Counted from the first letter of the stretch, positions 43,438-53,190 are shown. The stretch is DNA of 64,000 bases from DASXYG01 sp036502625 (GCA_036502625.1 DASXYG010000070.1:62001-126000); one strand, 5' to 3'. Translations and numbers: made by a program. Notes: generated from the sequence alone by a model not told the origin.

Positions 43438-44745
43438 CTACCCGGCGAGGCGGTACAGCCGGGCGTGCAGCGCGTCGCGCTCGGCGCGCACGGTCGGCGA
43501 CTCCGAGGCGGGGAGCAGCGGCCCGAGGTAGGCGGCGGTCGCGGCCGGGGTGTCGCCGGTGCGCAGCAGGTGGCGTACGTGCGTGAAGTCGGCCTCGACC
43601 GTGGCGGCCAGGCGGTACGGGCGGCGGCCGATGATCTCCGGGCCGAGCTGCGCGCGCAGCCGGTGGACCTCGGCGCGTACGGTCACCGGCGACGCGGCGT
43701 GACCGTACAGGTGGGCGGTGAGCTGCTCGGCGGTCAGCCCGGCGGGGTGCAGCGCGAGCAGCGTGAGGATCTCCGCGCGGCGCAGGCTGATCGGGATCTC
43801 CCGCCCGTTCAGCCGGATGATCGGGGTCGTACGGCCCAGGAACGCCAGCGTCAGGGACGGCACGGGCGCCGTTGCGGGGCCGCCGGTGACGCGCAGGAGG
43901 TAGCCGTCGCCGAGCGGCTCCAGGACGGCGATCGTGCCGTCGGCGAGTTGGACGTCGCCGTGGGTGCGGGTGACGTCGACCGGGCCGGTCAGCCAGCCGC
44001 TCGGGGTCGCCGCGACGACCCGGCCGCTGGGTGCGAGCAGCGCCACCCGGGCGTCGTCGGAGCGCGTCAGGTGGGCGGCGTTGCGGATCAGGAGGTGCTC
44101 GTCGCGGTGGGCCATGCGGGTGCGCAGGTGCGCCTCCATGAGCCGCGCGCTGACGGCGATCAGCGAGACGGCGGCCGGGTGCAGGGCGCGCAGCGAGCCG
44201 CTGAGGTCGAGGCAGCCGAGGACGCCGCCGGTGTCGGGATCGCGCACCGGGGCGCCCGCGCACGACCAGCGGTGCAGCCGGCGCACCAGGTGCTCGGCGG
44301 CGAAGATGCTGGTCGGGCGGCCGACGGCCAGGGCCGTGCCGATGCCGTTGGTGCCGATGGCCTCCTCGGCCCACCGGGTGCCCTCGCTGAGGTTGATGGA
44401 GTCGGCCATGGCGCGCGCCTTGGCCGAGCCCTCGCGCCACAGCACGAGGCCGTGGGCGTCGGTGAGGACCGCGACGTACGGCGCGGTGGCCAGGACGGGG
44501 TCGAGCTGGTCGCGCAGCGCCGGGATCAGCGCGGCGAGCGGGTGGGTCTCGCGGATGGCGCGTACGTCGGACGCGGCGTACGGCGCGGGCGCCTCGGCGG
44601 TGTCGGGGTCGACGCACGCGCGCAGCGACCGGCGCCAGGAGTCGGCCACGAGGCCGCGCGGCTCGTGCCCGTCGGCCGGCCCGCCGGACAGCGCGGCGTC
44701 GTGGGCGCGGGCGAGCTCGGCCGTCAGGAGGTCGGTGGCGTCCAT
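43438..44745 (-). CDS. GAF-domain transcriptional regulator
   Basis: 435 residues from ATG 44745, preceded by TTGGAGG. The N-terminal half has the layout of AcoR-type activators (SWRRSLRACVDPD, then a GAF domain with VAVLTDAHGLVLWREGSA, GTRWAEEAIGTNGIGTALAVGRPTSIFAAEHL, and PVRDPDTGGVLGCLDLSG). It lacks the sigma-54 AAA domain. The C-terminal about 120 residues are a winged-helix-like segment (ISLRRAEILTLLALHPAGLTAEQLTAHLYG, then RAEVHRLRAQLG). In actinomycetes such regulators often control alcohol or aldehyde dehydrogenase genes. Here the neighbour is propionyl-CoA synthetase. Confidence 0.8.
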   Translation of the reverse strand: MDATDLLTAELARAHDAALSGGPADGHEPRGLVADSWRRSLRACVDPDTAEAPAPYAASDVRAIRETHPLAALIPALRDQLDPVLATAPYVAVLTDAHGLVLWREGSAKARAMADSINLSEGTRWAEEAIGTNGIGTALAVGRPTSIFAAEHLVRRLHRWSCAGAPVRDPDTGGVLGCLDLSGSLRALHPAAVSLIAVSARLMEAHLRTRMAHRDEHLLIRNAAHLTRSDDARVALLAPSGRVVAATPSGWLTGPVDVTRTHGDVQLADGTIAVLEPLGDGYLLRVTGGPATAPVPSLTLAFLGRTTPIIRLNGREIPISLRRAEILTLLALHPAGLTAEQLTAHLYGHAASPVTVRAEVHRLRAQLGPEIIGRRPYRLAATVEADFTHVRHLLRTGDTPAATAAYLGPLLPASESPTVRAERDALHARLYRLAG

Positions 44746-45008
44746 ATGGGCCTCCAACAGGGCGAGTCCGGTCGCGATCAGGGTGTCTGTACGGGGAGAT
44801 CACGACACTACCTATTGCAAGGTATGTGTAACAGCGGGTTCGGCGTATCGATCTGACCCGGTGTTTTCACGCGATGTTGCAACGTGATCGCAACGTGCGC
44901 GCCTTTACTGTTTCTCCTGCCGGGGGGAACCCAGGTGGTGCGGGTGCCTGTCGCTCTTTTGGAGGGGGGAGACGGCGGGTGCCCGCGTTCCCGGCCGTCC
45001 GGGCCCGG

Positions 45009-46898
45009 TCAGCCGCGCAGCAGCGGCCGCAGGGCGTCCAGGACCGTTTCGTCCTCGATCGTCGACGGCACCGGTTCGTCGCGGCCGTCGGCCAGGCCGC
45101 GCATCGTCTTCCTGAGGATCTTGCCCGAGCGCGTCTTCGGGAGCGCCGCCACGATGTCGACCCGTCCGGGCGTCGCGATCGGGCCGACCTCCTGGCGTAC
45201 GCGGGCGGCGAGCTCGGTGGCCAGCGCCGCGTGCTCGATCTCCGCGCCGGCCTTCACCACGACGAACGCGCGCGGGAGCTGGCCCTTCAGCGCGTCCTCG
45301 ACGCCCACCACCGCGCACTCCGCGACCGCCGGATGGGCCGCGATGACCTCTTCCAGGGCGCCCGTGGACAGCCGGTGGCCGGCCACGTTGATGACGTCGT
45401 CCGTACGGCCCATGACGTAGAGGTAGCGGTCGTCGTCGAGGTGGCCGCCGTCGCCGGTGAGGTAGTAGCCGTCGTGGCGGGCGAGGTAGGAGGAGACGTA
45501 GCGGTCGTCGTCGTTCCACAGGGTGGGCAGCGTGCCCGGCGGGAGCGGCAGCCTGACCACGATGTCGCCGTCGGTGCCGGCCGGGACCTCGGCGCCGTCC
45601 GGGCCGAGGACGCGGATGTCGTAGCCGGGCATGGCGACGCTCGGCGAGCCCGGCTTCAGCGGCAGCGGCTCCAGGCCCACCGGGTTCGCCGCGACCGGCC
45701 AGCCCGTCTCCGTCTGCCACCAGTGGTCGATGACCGGCACGCCGAGGAGGTCGCCGGCCCAGCGGTACGTCTCGGGGTCGAGGCGCTCGCCCGCGAGGAA
45801 CAGGTGGGTCAGCGTGGAGAGGTCGCGGCCGGCGAGGCGGGCGCCGTCCGGGTCCTCCTTCTTCACGGCGCGGATCGCGGTGGGCGCGGTGAACATGACC
45901 TTCACGCCGTGTTCCTCGACGACCCGCCAGAACGCGCCGGCGTCCGGGGTGCCGACGGGCTTGCCCTCGTACATCACGGTCGTGGCGCCGGCCAGCAGCG
46001 GCGCGTAGACGATGTAGGAGTGGCCGACGACCCAGCCGATGTCGGACGCGGTGAACATGACCTCGCCGGGGCCGACGCCGTAGACGTTCGCCATCGACCA
46101 GGCCAGGGCCACCGCGTGGCCGCCGTTGTCGCGGACGACGCCCTTCGGACGGCCGGTGGTGCCCGAGGTGTAGAGGATGTACAGCGGGTCGGTGGCCTCG
46201 ACCGGCACGCACGGGCGCGGCTCGGCGGCGGCCATCGCGTCGTCCCAGTCGAGCCATTGGGGGCCGGCCGGCGCCGTGGCCAGGTCAAAGGGGTGCCGCT
46301 CGCGCTGGAGGACGACGCACGCGGACGGGCGGTGCTCCGCCTGGGCGAGCGCGCGGTCGAGCATCGGCTGGTACGGCACGACGCGCGTCGGCTCGATGCC
46401 GCAGGACGCGGAGACGATCACCTTCGGCTTGGCGTCGTCCACGCGGGCGGCGAGCTCGGCGCCGGAGAAGCCGCCGAACACCACGGAGTGGACCGCGCCG
46501 AGGCGGGCGCAGGCCAGCATCGCCATGACCGCCTCGGGGACCATCGGCATGTAGATGACGACGCGGTCGCCCGCGGTCACGCCGAGGCCGGCGAGGACGC
46601 CGGCGAACCGGGCCGTGGCGTCGCGCAGCTCGGCGTACGTGAACACGCGCTTGGTGCCGGTCACCGGGCTGTCGTGGATCAGCGCGCGGCGGTCGCCGTG
46701 GCCGGCGTCGACGTGGCGGTCCAGCGCGTTGTGGCAGGTGTTCAGGCGGCCGCCGGCGTACCAGCGGTAGAAGGGCGCGCGGCCGGCGTCAAGGACGCGC
46801 TCCGGCGGGTGGTCCCAGTCGATGGCCCGCGCGGCGTCGCCCCAGAAACCGTCCGGGTCCTCGGTGCCGCGCTCGAACGCCTCGGCGTACTCGCCCAT
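45009..46898 (-). CDS. prpE: Propionyl-CoA synthetase (acyl-CoA synthetase)
   Basis: 629 residues from ATG 46898 with GCGGAGG upstream. It is an ANL-superfamily adenylate-forming enzyme. Visible motifs are YTSGTTGRPKGVV, the GIGWVVGHSYIVY-like region (SDIGWVVGHSYIVYAPL), WWQTETGWPVAANP and the C-terminal catalytic lysine in PKTRSGKILRKTMRGL. The length, N-terminus and DIGWVVGHSYIVY segment fit PrpE better than acetyl-CoA synthetase, which is usually about 650 residues. It activates propionate (and acetate less well) to the CoA thioester. It is divergent from the enoyl-CoA hydratase gene with about 60 bases between starts. Confidence 0.85.
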   Translation of the reverse strand: MGEYAEAFERGTEDPDGFWGDAARAIDWDHPPERVLDAGRAPFYRWYAGGRLNTCHNALDRHVDAGHGDRRALIHDSPVTGTKRVFTYAELRDATARFAGVLAGLGVTAGDRVVIYMPMVPEAVMAMLACARLGAVHSVVFGGFSGAELAARVDDAKPKVIVSASCGIEPTRVVPYQPMLDRALAQAEHRPSACVVLQRERHPFDLATAPAGPQWLDWDDAMAAAEPRPCVPVEATDPLYILYTSGTTGRPKGVVRDNGGHAVALAWSMANVYGVGPGEVMFTASDIGWVVGHSYIVYAPLLAGATTVMYEGKPVGTPDAGAFWRVVEEHGVKVMFTAPTAIRAVKKEDPDGARLAGRDLSTLTHLFLAGERLDPETYRWAGDLLGVPVIDHWWQTETGWPVAANPVGLEPLPLKPGSPSVAMPGYDIRVLGPDGAEVPAGTDGDIVVRLPLPPGTLPTLWNDDDRYVSSYLARHDGYYLTGDGGHLDDDRYLYVMGRTDDVINVAGHRLSTGALEEVIAAHPAVAECAVVGVEDALKGQLPRAFVVVKAGAEIEHAALATELAARVRQEVGPIATPGRVDIVAALPKTRSGKILRKTMRGLADGRDEPVPSTIEDETVLDALRPLLRG

Positions 46899-46957
46899 CG
46901 TGCCTCCGCTCAAACCTGCACTGCCGTTCCGCACGCGGGTGTCGTAGCGTGCGGGGC

Positions 46958-47728
46958 ATGGCCTACGAGTGCATCCTCGTCGATCGCGACGGTCCGTACA
47001 CCACCATCACGATGAACCGTCCCACCCGGCGCAACGCCCTGTCGCTGCGCCACCTCGAAGAGTTGACCGAGGCGTTCGACGCCGCGGGCGACAGCGACGC
47101 GCGCGGCATCGTGCTGGCGGGCAACGGCCCGGTGTTCTCCGCCGGGCACGACTTCGCCGATGTCGCGGAGGCCGACTACGCCGATGTCCGCGACCTGCTC
47201 ATCACGTGCACGGCGCTGATGGAGACGATCCAGTCGGTGCCGCAGGTCGTGATCGCGAAGGTGCACGCGCTGGCCACGGCGGCCGGGTGCCAGCTCGTGG
47301 CGACGTGCGACCTGGCCGTGGCGTCCAGCGAGGCGGGCTTCGCGACGCCCGGCGGCAAGGGCGGCTGGTTCTGCCACACCCCGATGGTCGCCGTCGCCAG
47401 GAACGTGGGCAGGAAGCGCGCCATGGAGCTGGCGCTGACCGGCGACGCCATAGACGCCGAGACCGCGTACGAATGGGGCTTGGTGAACCGCGTCGTGCCG
47501 CCGGCGGACCTCGACAAGGCCACGCTCGACCTCTTGGACCGCTCCACCCGGGGCAGTGCCCGCGCCAAGGGCCTCGGCAAGCAGACCCTGTACGCCCAGT
47601 TCGACCGCCCCGAACGCGACGCCTACACCCAGGCCGTCGAGGTAATGGCCGCGGCAAGCCAGACCCCGGAGGCCAAGGAGGGCATGCGGGCGTTCCTGGA
47701 GAAGCGGCATCCGGAATTCCCCGCCTGA
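46958..47728 (+). CDS. Enoyl-CoA hydratase/isomerase family protein
   Basis: 256 residues from ATG 46958. It has the crotonase fold with oxyanion-hole segments (GNGPVFSAGHDFADV and ALATAAGCQLVATCDLAVAS). Of the two catalytic glutamates of hydratases, the position after the second oxyanion turn reads AGFATPGGKGGWFCHTP, so activity may be isomerase- or hydrolase-like. The C-terminus is helical. The last 50 bases are duplicated further downstream (47867-47916). It probably serves short or branched acyl-CoA metabolism with the divergent propionyl-CoA synthetase. Confidence 0.8.
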   Translation: MAYECILVDRDGPYTTITMNRPTRRNALSLRHLEELTEAFDAAGDSDARGIVLAGNGPVFSAGHDFADVAEADYADVRDLLITCTALMETIQSVPQVVIAKVHALATAAGCQLVATCDLAVASSEAGFATPGGKGGWFCHTPMVAVARNVGRKRAMELALTGDAIDAETAYEWGLVNRVVPPADLDKATLDLLDRSTRGSARAKGLGKQTLYAQFDRPERDAYTQAVEVMAAASQTPEAKEGMRAFLEKRHPEFPA

Positions 47729-47730
47729 GG
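47681..47730 (+). repeat. Direct repeat copy 1 (3' end of the enoyl-CoA hydratase gene)
   Basis: Fifty bases covering the last 16 codons and stop of the hydratase gene recur at 47867-47916 with three mismatches. The intact copy is this one. Confidence 0.9.
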
Positions 47731-47866
47731 ACCGGCGGCTCGTACGACGGGTGAACGGGGGGCGGGGAGGTTGCCAGCCTGCACGCGCTGCCGGGGCGCA
47801 CCGGCCCCCCGCGGTGCCACCGCGCGACGGGGGTCCGGGGAGGCTCGGCCCCCCGGGCCAACACTG

Positions 47867-47916
47867 GGCATGCGGGCGTTCCTGGAGAAGCGGCGTCCGG
47901 AATTTCCCGGCTGAGG
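47867..47916 (+). repeat. Direct repeat copy 2 (orphan duplicate of the hydratase gene end)
   Basis: 47 of 50 bases match 47681-47730, and the reading frame GMRAFLEKRRPEFPG-stop is kept, but nothing in front of it continues the gene. The 136 bases between the copies are GC-rich and non-coding. A tandem duplication of the gene end, followed by decay of all but the last part, or gene conversion, would explain it. Confidence 0.85.
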
Positions 47917-47919
47917 GGG

Positions 47920-48573
47920 TCACGCGGGTTCGGTGACCGGGGTGAGCCAGGCGGTGGTGACCGTTCTGGTGTCCGTCACCGTGCCGTACGCGAGGGTGAT
48001 GGTGGCCAGGGCGGCGTCGTTGGAGGGCTGGTCGACGGAGCCGCAGGCGTCGGCTACGGCGAAGACGCGGAAGTCGTCCTGCATGGCGTCCTGGGCGGTG
48101 CCGGTGACGCAGACGTTGCCGAGCACACCGCCGACGACGAGCGTGGTGACGCCGCGGCCGCGGAGGTGCTGGGTGAGGCCGGTGCCGTGGAAGGCGCTGT
48201 AGCGGTTCTTGTGGACGACCTGGTCGTTGGCCTCGACGCGGACCTCGTCGAGGAGCTCGGCGTCCCACTCGCCGTTGCGCAGCGCGCCCGCGGCCACGGC
48301 GGGCGGCATGATCTCGCTCATGATGCCGAGGTCGGCGTAGTCGGCGCGGTAGGCGTACCTGACGAAGATCACCGGGACGTTCCGGCGGCGCGCGGCGGCG
48401 GCCAGGTCGTTGCATGGGCCGACGACCCGGCGCATGGACGCCACGTCGAATCCGAAGCGGCCGAACGTGCCCTGGTCGTGCAGGAAGGCGTTCTGCAGGT
48501 CGATGAGCAGCAGCGCGGTGTGCCCGGCCTCGGCGGCCAGTGTGGGGGGCACGGACGCGGCGTCGATCGGCAT
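47920..48573 (-). CDS. Isochorismatase-family cysteine hydrolase
   Basis: 217 residues. It has the family catalytic elements: Asp in LLLIDLQNAFLHD, Lys in VHKNRYSAFHGTGL, and Cys in VVGGVLGNVCVTGTAQDA. The usual GVxTxxCV reads GVLGNVCV here. Family members hydrolyse amides such as nicotinamide, ureidoacrylate or carbamates, or isochorismate. The substrate is not clear from sequence. It is a stand-alone gene, convergent with the hydratase gene. Confidence 0.85.
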   Translation of the reverse strand: MPIDAASVPPTLAAEAGHTALLLIDLQNAFLHDQGTFGRFGFDVASMRRVVGPCNDLAAAARRRNVPVIFVRYAYRADYADLGIMSEIMPPAVAAGALRNGEWDAELLDEVRVEANDQVVHKNRYSAFHGTGLTQHLRGRGVTTLVVGGVLGNVCVTGTAQDAMQDDFRVFAVADACGSVDQPSNDAALATITLAYGTVTDTRTVTTAWLTPVTEPA

Positions 48574-48733
48574 CGTTCACTCCTGTAGTCCGGCGCCGTG
48601 CGGGTGCCGGCGCGGCCAACGGGGGCGACGATAACGGACAAGTCCGGCCGACTCCAGGGTCGGCGGGGGAGCGCGGGACGGGAGGGCCTGGGGTGGTTCC
48701 GGGGCTCGGCTCGGCCCCGGAACCGTCGCGGGG

Positions 48734-49606
48734 TCAGGTGTCCATGTAGCCGATGCGGAGTTCGTCCAGGGCCATTTCGTAGCCGAGGGAGAGCAGGCGG
48801 GCTACGGCGGGGTGGGCGCCTATGGGGGCCGCGCATTCGGCGCCGGCGTTCCGTGCCTCGGCGTTCATTCTCCCGAGGTCGGCCTCGGGGCCGATGACGT
48901 ACGGGGCGACGGCGATGCGGGCGGCGCCCGTTTCGCGCATGCGGTCGGCTACGGCGCTCACCTGCAGCGAGCCGTTGAGGGACGCGGGCACGACCGGCAC
49001 GGCAAGGCGGGACGCCAGCAGGACGGCGGTCATGTCGGCGGCGCGGACCGCCTCGCCGCCGCCGGCCGTCGCGACGATCACGCCGTCGGCGGCGGTGACC
49101 AGGCCGAGCATGCGCACCCGGTCGGGGCGGGCCAGCCCGGACGCGGCCAGCCGCTCGTGCAGCGCCTGCGCGAGCAGCGGGTGCGGGCCCAGCGGCCCGG
49201 TGACGACGCCGCGGTCGCCGGTGACGGCGCGTACGGCGTCGGTGAACTCGGGGTACGGGCCGGTGATCAGCGGGGCGACCACGGCGGCCGCCGGGGCGCC
49301 GGGGCGCGCGGCGCTCACGGCGGCGAGGATCTCGTCGAGGTCGCCCGGGTCGCCGGGCCCGCCGAGGCGGGCGACATGGATGTCGAGGCCGGGGTAGGCG
49401 TCGGCCATCACGCCCGGGAGCTCGTCGGCGATGGTGTCGGCCATCGTCTTCGCGAGGTCGTCGCCGGCGGCCGGGCCGGCCGGCATGACGGGCACCAGGG
49501 CGGGCGCCTCGGGCGGCAGGTCGGAGGTCTGACCCCGGCGGTGGCGCCCGGATGGCCGCGCGGTGCGGTTGCGGGTGGGAAGGCGCGGGGGGCTCTCGTC
49601 GGTCAC
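48734..49606 (-). CDS. CbiX/sirohydrochlorin-chelatase-like protein
   Basis: About 290 residues from GTG 49606. The core alternates alpha/beta segments typical of the CbiX family in two halves: PALVPVMPAGPAAGDDLAKTMAD, AAVVAPLITGPYPEFTDAV, VPASLNGSLQVSAVADRMRETG, and RIAVAPYVIGPEADLGRMNAEA. The usual N-terminal GHGS histidine is not conserved, so chelatase activity is uncertain. The first about 30 residues are basic and Pro/Arg-rich. Family members insert Fe, Co or Ni into tetrapyrroles. No other tetrapyrrole gene is in the window. Confidence 0.65.
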   Translation of the reverse strand: MTDESPPRLPTRNRTARPSGRHRRGQTSDLPPEAPALVPVMPAGPAAGDDLAKTMADTIADELPGVMADAYPGLDIHVARLGGPGDPGDLDEILAAVSAARPGAPAAAVVAPLITGPYPEFTDAVRAVTGDRGVVTGPLGPHPLLAQALHERLAASGLARPDRVRMLGLVTAADGVIVATAGGGEAVRAADMTAVLLASRLAVPVVPASLNGSLQVSAVADRMRETGAARIAVAPYVIGPEADLGRMNAEARNAGAECAAPIGAHPAVARLLSLGYEMALDELRIGYMDT

Positions 49607-49863
49607 GCAGCAGGATTCTAAATGGATCGCGGCCGTTCGGCAGGCCGAGGCGCCGGTTTGTGGTGTTCCGCAGCCGAATCGACACCAAGATCGCGTACGA
49701 CCGTCGAATCGGGCAGACTTCGCGCGATGAGTGTGCGGATGCGGGACATTATGGGCAACCGCCCCGTAGTAGGCTCGCCGCGTTACGCATCGCACCGCGT
49801 GTGCGCGGTGACGGTGCGTACCGGGGGCGCAGTGAACAAAGCAGGCGTCGAGCACGAGGTGTG
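49607..49863. promoter_or_regulatory. Divergent control region, CbiX-like gene / conservon
   Basis: About 257 bases between diverging genes, expected to hold the conservon promoter. No clear operator or hexamers could be identified by eye. Confidence 0.35.
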
Positions 49864-52767
49864 ATGAGGTCCCGAAGCCGCTCCATCCGTTCCAAACTTG
49901 TTCTGCTGCTGCTCGTCCCCCTCATCTCGCTGACCGCGCTGTGGGGGTTCAGCGCCAGCATCACGCTCGGCCCCGGGCTGAGCCTGTTGCACGTCACCAC
50001 CCTGGTCGACTTCGCGAAGATGTCGGACTCCCTGACCTCCGCGCTGCAGGACGAGCGCCGCGCCGCCGCGGTGCAGGCCGCCCGACCGACCGCGGCGAAC
50101 CTGCACGACTTCGCGGCCAAGCGCCGCGCGACCGACGACGCGAAGGTCTCGTACTTCAGGACCGCGGACAGCGCGGAGATCCGTTCGGCGATCAAGCCGC
50201 AGGCTGTGGACGACATCGCCGCCTACCGGCTCGACATCGAGAAGCTGGACAACATCCGCGGCCTGCTCGCCCGCGGCGGCGCCTCGGTGCCCGGCGTGAT
50301 GAGCGCGTACACCACGGCCCTCTCCGCGTCGTACCAGGTCACCGCGTCGACGATCATCACGTTCGGCGACGCGGACTTCGCCAGGAAGTCCAACGACGTG
50401 CTCGACTTCGCCCGCGCGCGCGACGCCCTCTCCCAGGAGGACGCCGTCATGGCGGCGATGCTGGCGCACGGCGGCATGATGACCGCGCAGGAGCACGCCA
50501 GGTTCGCCGAGGCGCTCGGCGTGCAGCGGTACGAGTACGCCCAGGTGATCCCCAAGCTGAGCCCGGAGCTGCGCAGCCGCTACGCCGGGGTCGTGGCCTC
50601 GCCCGCGTTCGTCCGGATGCGCGGCGTGGAGAACCGCATCGCCAACCAGACCCACCACGGCGCGGCCATGCACGTCATGCCGGAGCAGTGGCAGGCGGCG
50701 ACGTCCCAGGTGCTGAAGCAGCAGCAGGCCATCCTGCTGTCCGGCGCGGACGAACTGAGCACGGACGGGCAGCCCATCGCGATCCGCATCCTCGGGCAGC
50801 TCGCCGCGACCGCGCTGTTCGGCCTGATCGCGGTGGTCGCGTCGCTGGTCATCTCGGTACGGATCAGCCGGTCGCTGATCCGCGAGCTGACCGCGCTGCG
50901 GCACAGCGCGCGCGACGTCGCGGACCAGCGGCTGCCCGCGGTCGTCCGGCGGCTGCGGCAGGGCGAGCAGATCGACGTCGATGCCGAGATCGTGTCGTCC
51001 ACGTACAAGACGCGGGAGATCGCGCAGCTCGGCGCGGCGTTCGGCTCGGTGCAGCGCACCGCCATGGAGGAGGCCGTCGGCGAGGCGCGCATGCGCACCG
51101 GCATCCGCGACGTGTTCGTGAACCTCGCGCGGCGCAGCCAGGCGCTGCTGCACCGCCAGCTCAAGCTCCTCGACGGCATGGAGCGGCGCGCGGACGACCC
51201 GGACGAGCTCGAGCGGCTGTTCCAGCTCGACCACCTGGCCACCCGCATGCGCCGCCACGCCGAGGGCCTGATCATCCTGTCCGGCAGCACCCCGGGGCGT
51301 AACTGGCGGCGGCCGGTGCCGATGGTCGACGTCATGCGCGCGGCGATCGCCGAGGTCGAGGACTACCCGCGGGTCACCGTGCTGCCCATGCCGGACGCCG
51401 CGCTGTCCGGGCCCGCGGTGGCCGACGTGGTGCACCTGGTCGCGGAGCTGGTGGAGAACGCCACGCTGTACTCCCCGCCGCACACCGAGGTGCGCATCAG
51501 CGCCGAGCACGTCGGCAACGGCTACGTCGTGGAGATCGACGACCGGGGCCTCAGCATGAGCGCGGAGGACCTCCAGGCGGCGAACCAGCGGCTGTCCGAC
51601 CCGCCGGAGTTCGACCTGTCCGACAGCGCGCGGCTCGGGCTGTTCGTCGTGGGGCGGCTGGCCAGGCGGCACGGCATCCGGGTGTCGCTGCGCGTCTCGC
51701 CGTACGGCGGCACCACCGGCATCGTGCTGCTCCCCGGCGACCTGGTGATCACCGACGAGACCACGGTGGTGGACACCGGGCCGTTCGGCGAGCGCGTGCG
51801 CCCGGCGGGCGTGGGCTACGGCGCGGACGATCCCGATGCGCTGGACGCCGACGACCCGCCGTCGGGCGGCCACCTGCACGCCGCCCCCGACCTGGACGAC
51901 CGTCCGGCGGTCGCGTCGGTGCCCGACGCCCCCGGCGGCCCGGACGTGTGGCCCGCGAACGACTGGGAGAACGGCGCCCTCGCCGAGGAGGCCCAGACCG
52001 AGGCGCCCGCGGCGCCGGAGGCCGAGCCGCGCTACTCGGCCGAGCCGCCCGCCGCCCCGTACCCGACCACGGCCAACGGCCTGCCGCGCCGCGTCCGCGC
52101 CCAGCGCCGCGACGCCCAGGAGCGGTCCGGTCCGCCCGCCGAGGCGCCCGACGTGCCGGGGCGGCGCGGCCAGGACACCGGTGCGCACGGCGTGGGCGCC
52201 GCGGTCCCGTTCGCCGCGGGACCGCCCGAGCCACGGCAGGCCCCCGACGTGGCGTGGCCGTCCGAGGACGCCGGGACGCCCGTACGCGACCCGTTCGTGC
52301 CGCTGTCGGCGGTGGAGCCGGCGCCGCCCGCCAGCCCGCAGGCGCCGCCGCCCGAACCGCGGCGCGGCATGCCGCCGCGCCCGCCGCGCCGCGACGACGA
52401 CGCCGTGAGCGGCGGTGATGCCACACCGGCGGAATCCGTGCGCGGCGCGCCGCCGGTAGGAGATGATGCCGTACGGGACACCGACCCGGGCGACGCCGTC
52501 CGGCCCGGTGCCGGGGATTCGGGGGAGGAGGCGCCGCCGCCGCTGCCGAAGCGCGTGCGGCAGTCGCATCTGGCGCCGCAGCTTCGGACGGACGTACGCG
52601 CCGGTGACCTGGAGCTCGACCTGACCGAGAGCGACCCCGCGGGCGGGCGCAGCCCCGAGGAGGCGCGCGCGATGATGGCGTCCATTCAGCAGGGCTGGCT
52701 GCGCGGCCGTGCGCAGGATCCCGGGCAGCCGCAGGCGGGCGAGCCCGCAGAGGAGGAGGACATCTGA
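49864..52767 (+). CDS. cvnA: Conservon sensor protein CvnA (nitrate/nitrite-sensor type histidine kinase-like)
   Basis: 967 residues from ATG 49864. A first membrane helix (residues about 12-33) and a second (about 305-328, LAATALFGLIAVVASLVISV) flank an extracellular NIT-type sensor of about 270 helical residues. A HAMP-like linker and a dimerisation region (MRTGIRDVFVNLARRSQALLHRQLKLLD) follow. A GHKL ATPase comes next: N box VAELVENATLYSPPHTEV, then DDRGLSMS and LGLFVVGRLARRHGIRV. The last about 280 residues are Pro/Ala-rich and probably disordered. CvnA acts with CvnB-D as a membrane-linked complex resembling a eukaryotic G-protein system. Its stop overlaps the cvnB start. Confidence 0.9.
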   Translation: MRSRSRSIRSKLVLLLLVPLISLTALWGFSASITLGPGLSLLHVTTLVDFAKMSDSLTSALQDERRAAAVQAARPTAANLHDFAAKRRATDDAKVSYFRTADSAEIRSAIKPQAVDDIAAYRLDIEKLDNIRGLLARGGASVPGVMSAYTTALSASYQVTASTIITFGDADFARKSNDVLDFARARDALSQEDAVMAAMLAHGGMMTAQEHARFAEALGVQRYEYAQVIPKLSPELRSRYAGVVASPAFVRMRGVENRIANQTHHGAAMHVMPEQWQAATSQVLKQQQAILLSGADELSTDGQPIAIRILGQLAATALFGLIAVVASLVISVRISRSLIRELTALRHSARDVADQRLPAVVRRLRQGEQIDVDAEIVSSTYKTREIAQLGAAFGSVQRTAMEEAVGEARMRTGIRDVFVNLARRSQALLHRQLKLLDGMERRADDPDELERLFQLDHLATRMRRHAEGLIILSGSTPGRNWRRPVPMVDVMRAAIAEVEDYPRVTVLPMPDAALSGPAVADVVHLVAELVENATLYSPPHTEVRISAEHVGNGYVVEIDDRGLSMSAEDLQAANQRLSDPPEFDLSDSARLGLFVVGRLARRHGIRVSLRVSPYGGTTGIVLLPGDLVITDETTVVDTGPFGERVRPAGVGYGADDPDALDADDPPSGGHLHAAPDLDDRPAVASVPDAPGGPDVWPANDWENGALAEEAQTEAPAAPEAEPRYSAEPPAAPYPTTANGLPRRVRAQRRDAQERSGPPAEAPDVPGRRGQDTGAHGVGAAVPFAAGPPEPRQAPDVAWPSEDAGTPVRDPFVPLSAVEPAPPASPQAPPPEPRRGMPPRPPRRDDDAVSGGDATPAESVRGAPPVGDDAVRDTDPGDAVRPGAGDSGEEAPPPLPKRVRQSHLAPQLRTDVRAGDLELDLTESDPAGGRSPEEARAMMASIQQGWLRGRAQDPGQPQAGEPAEEEDI

Positions 52768-53183
52768 TGACGCAGACGCAGAATCCGGCGCGCGAGCTGA
52801 GCTGGCTGCTCGACGGACTCGTGGACCGGGTCGCGGACGTCCGACAGGCCGTCGTGCTGTCCAGCGACGGGCTGCTCATGGGCGGGTCGCGCGGCCTCGG
52901 CCGCGACGACGCGGAGCACCTCTCCGCGGTCGCCGCCAGCTTCTCCAGCCTCGCGCGCGGCGCCGCACGGCAGTTCGAGGGCGGCGGCGTACGCCAGACG
53001 ATCGTGGAGATGGACAACGCCTTCCTGTTCGTGACGGCCGCGGGCCAGGGCGCGTGCCTGGCCGTGCTCGCCGAGTCCGCCGCCGACGTCGGGCTGATCG
53101 CGTACGAGATGGCCATGCTGGTCACCCGGGTCGGCCAGCACCTCTCGGCCAACCCGCGCCGCCGGGCGTCGAGCGAGGAGTGA
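52767..53183 (+). CDS. cvnB: Conservon protein CvnB (roadblock/LC7)
   Basis: 138 residues. It is a roadblock/LC7 domain: LSWLLDGLVDRVADVRQAVVLSSDGLLMGGSRGL, AASFSSLARGAARQFEGG, and IVEMDNAFLFVTAAGQGACLAVL. It overlaps cvnA by one base (TGATG). In Streptomyces conservons CvnB is a regulator of the CvnD GTPase. Confidence 0.92.
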   Translation: MTQTQNPARELSWLLDGLVDRVADVRQAVVLSSDGLLMGGSRGLGRDDAEHLSAVAASFSSLARGAARQFEGGGVRQTIVEMDNAFLFVTAAGQGACLAVLAESAADVGLIAYEMAMLVTRVGQHLSANPRRRASSEE

Positions 53184-53190
53184 CATAGCC

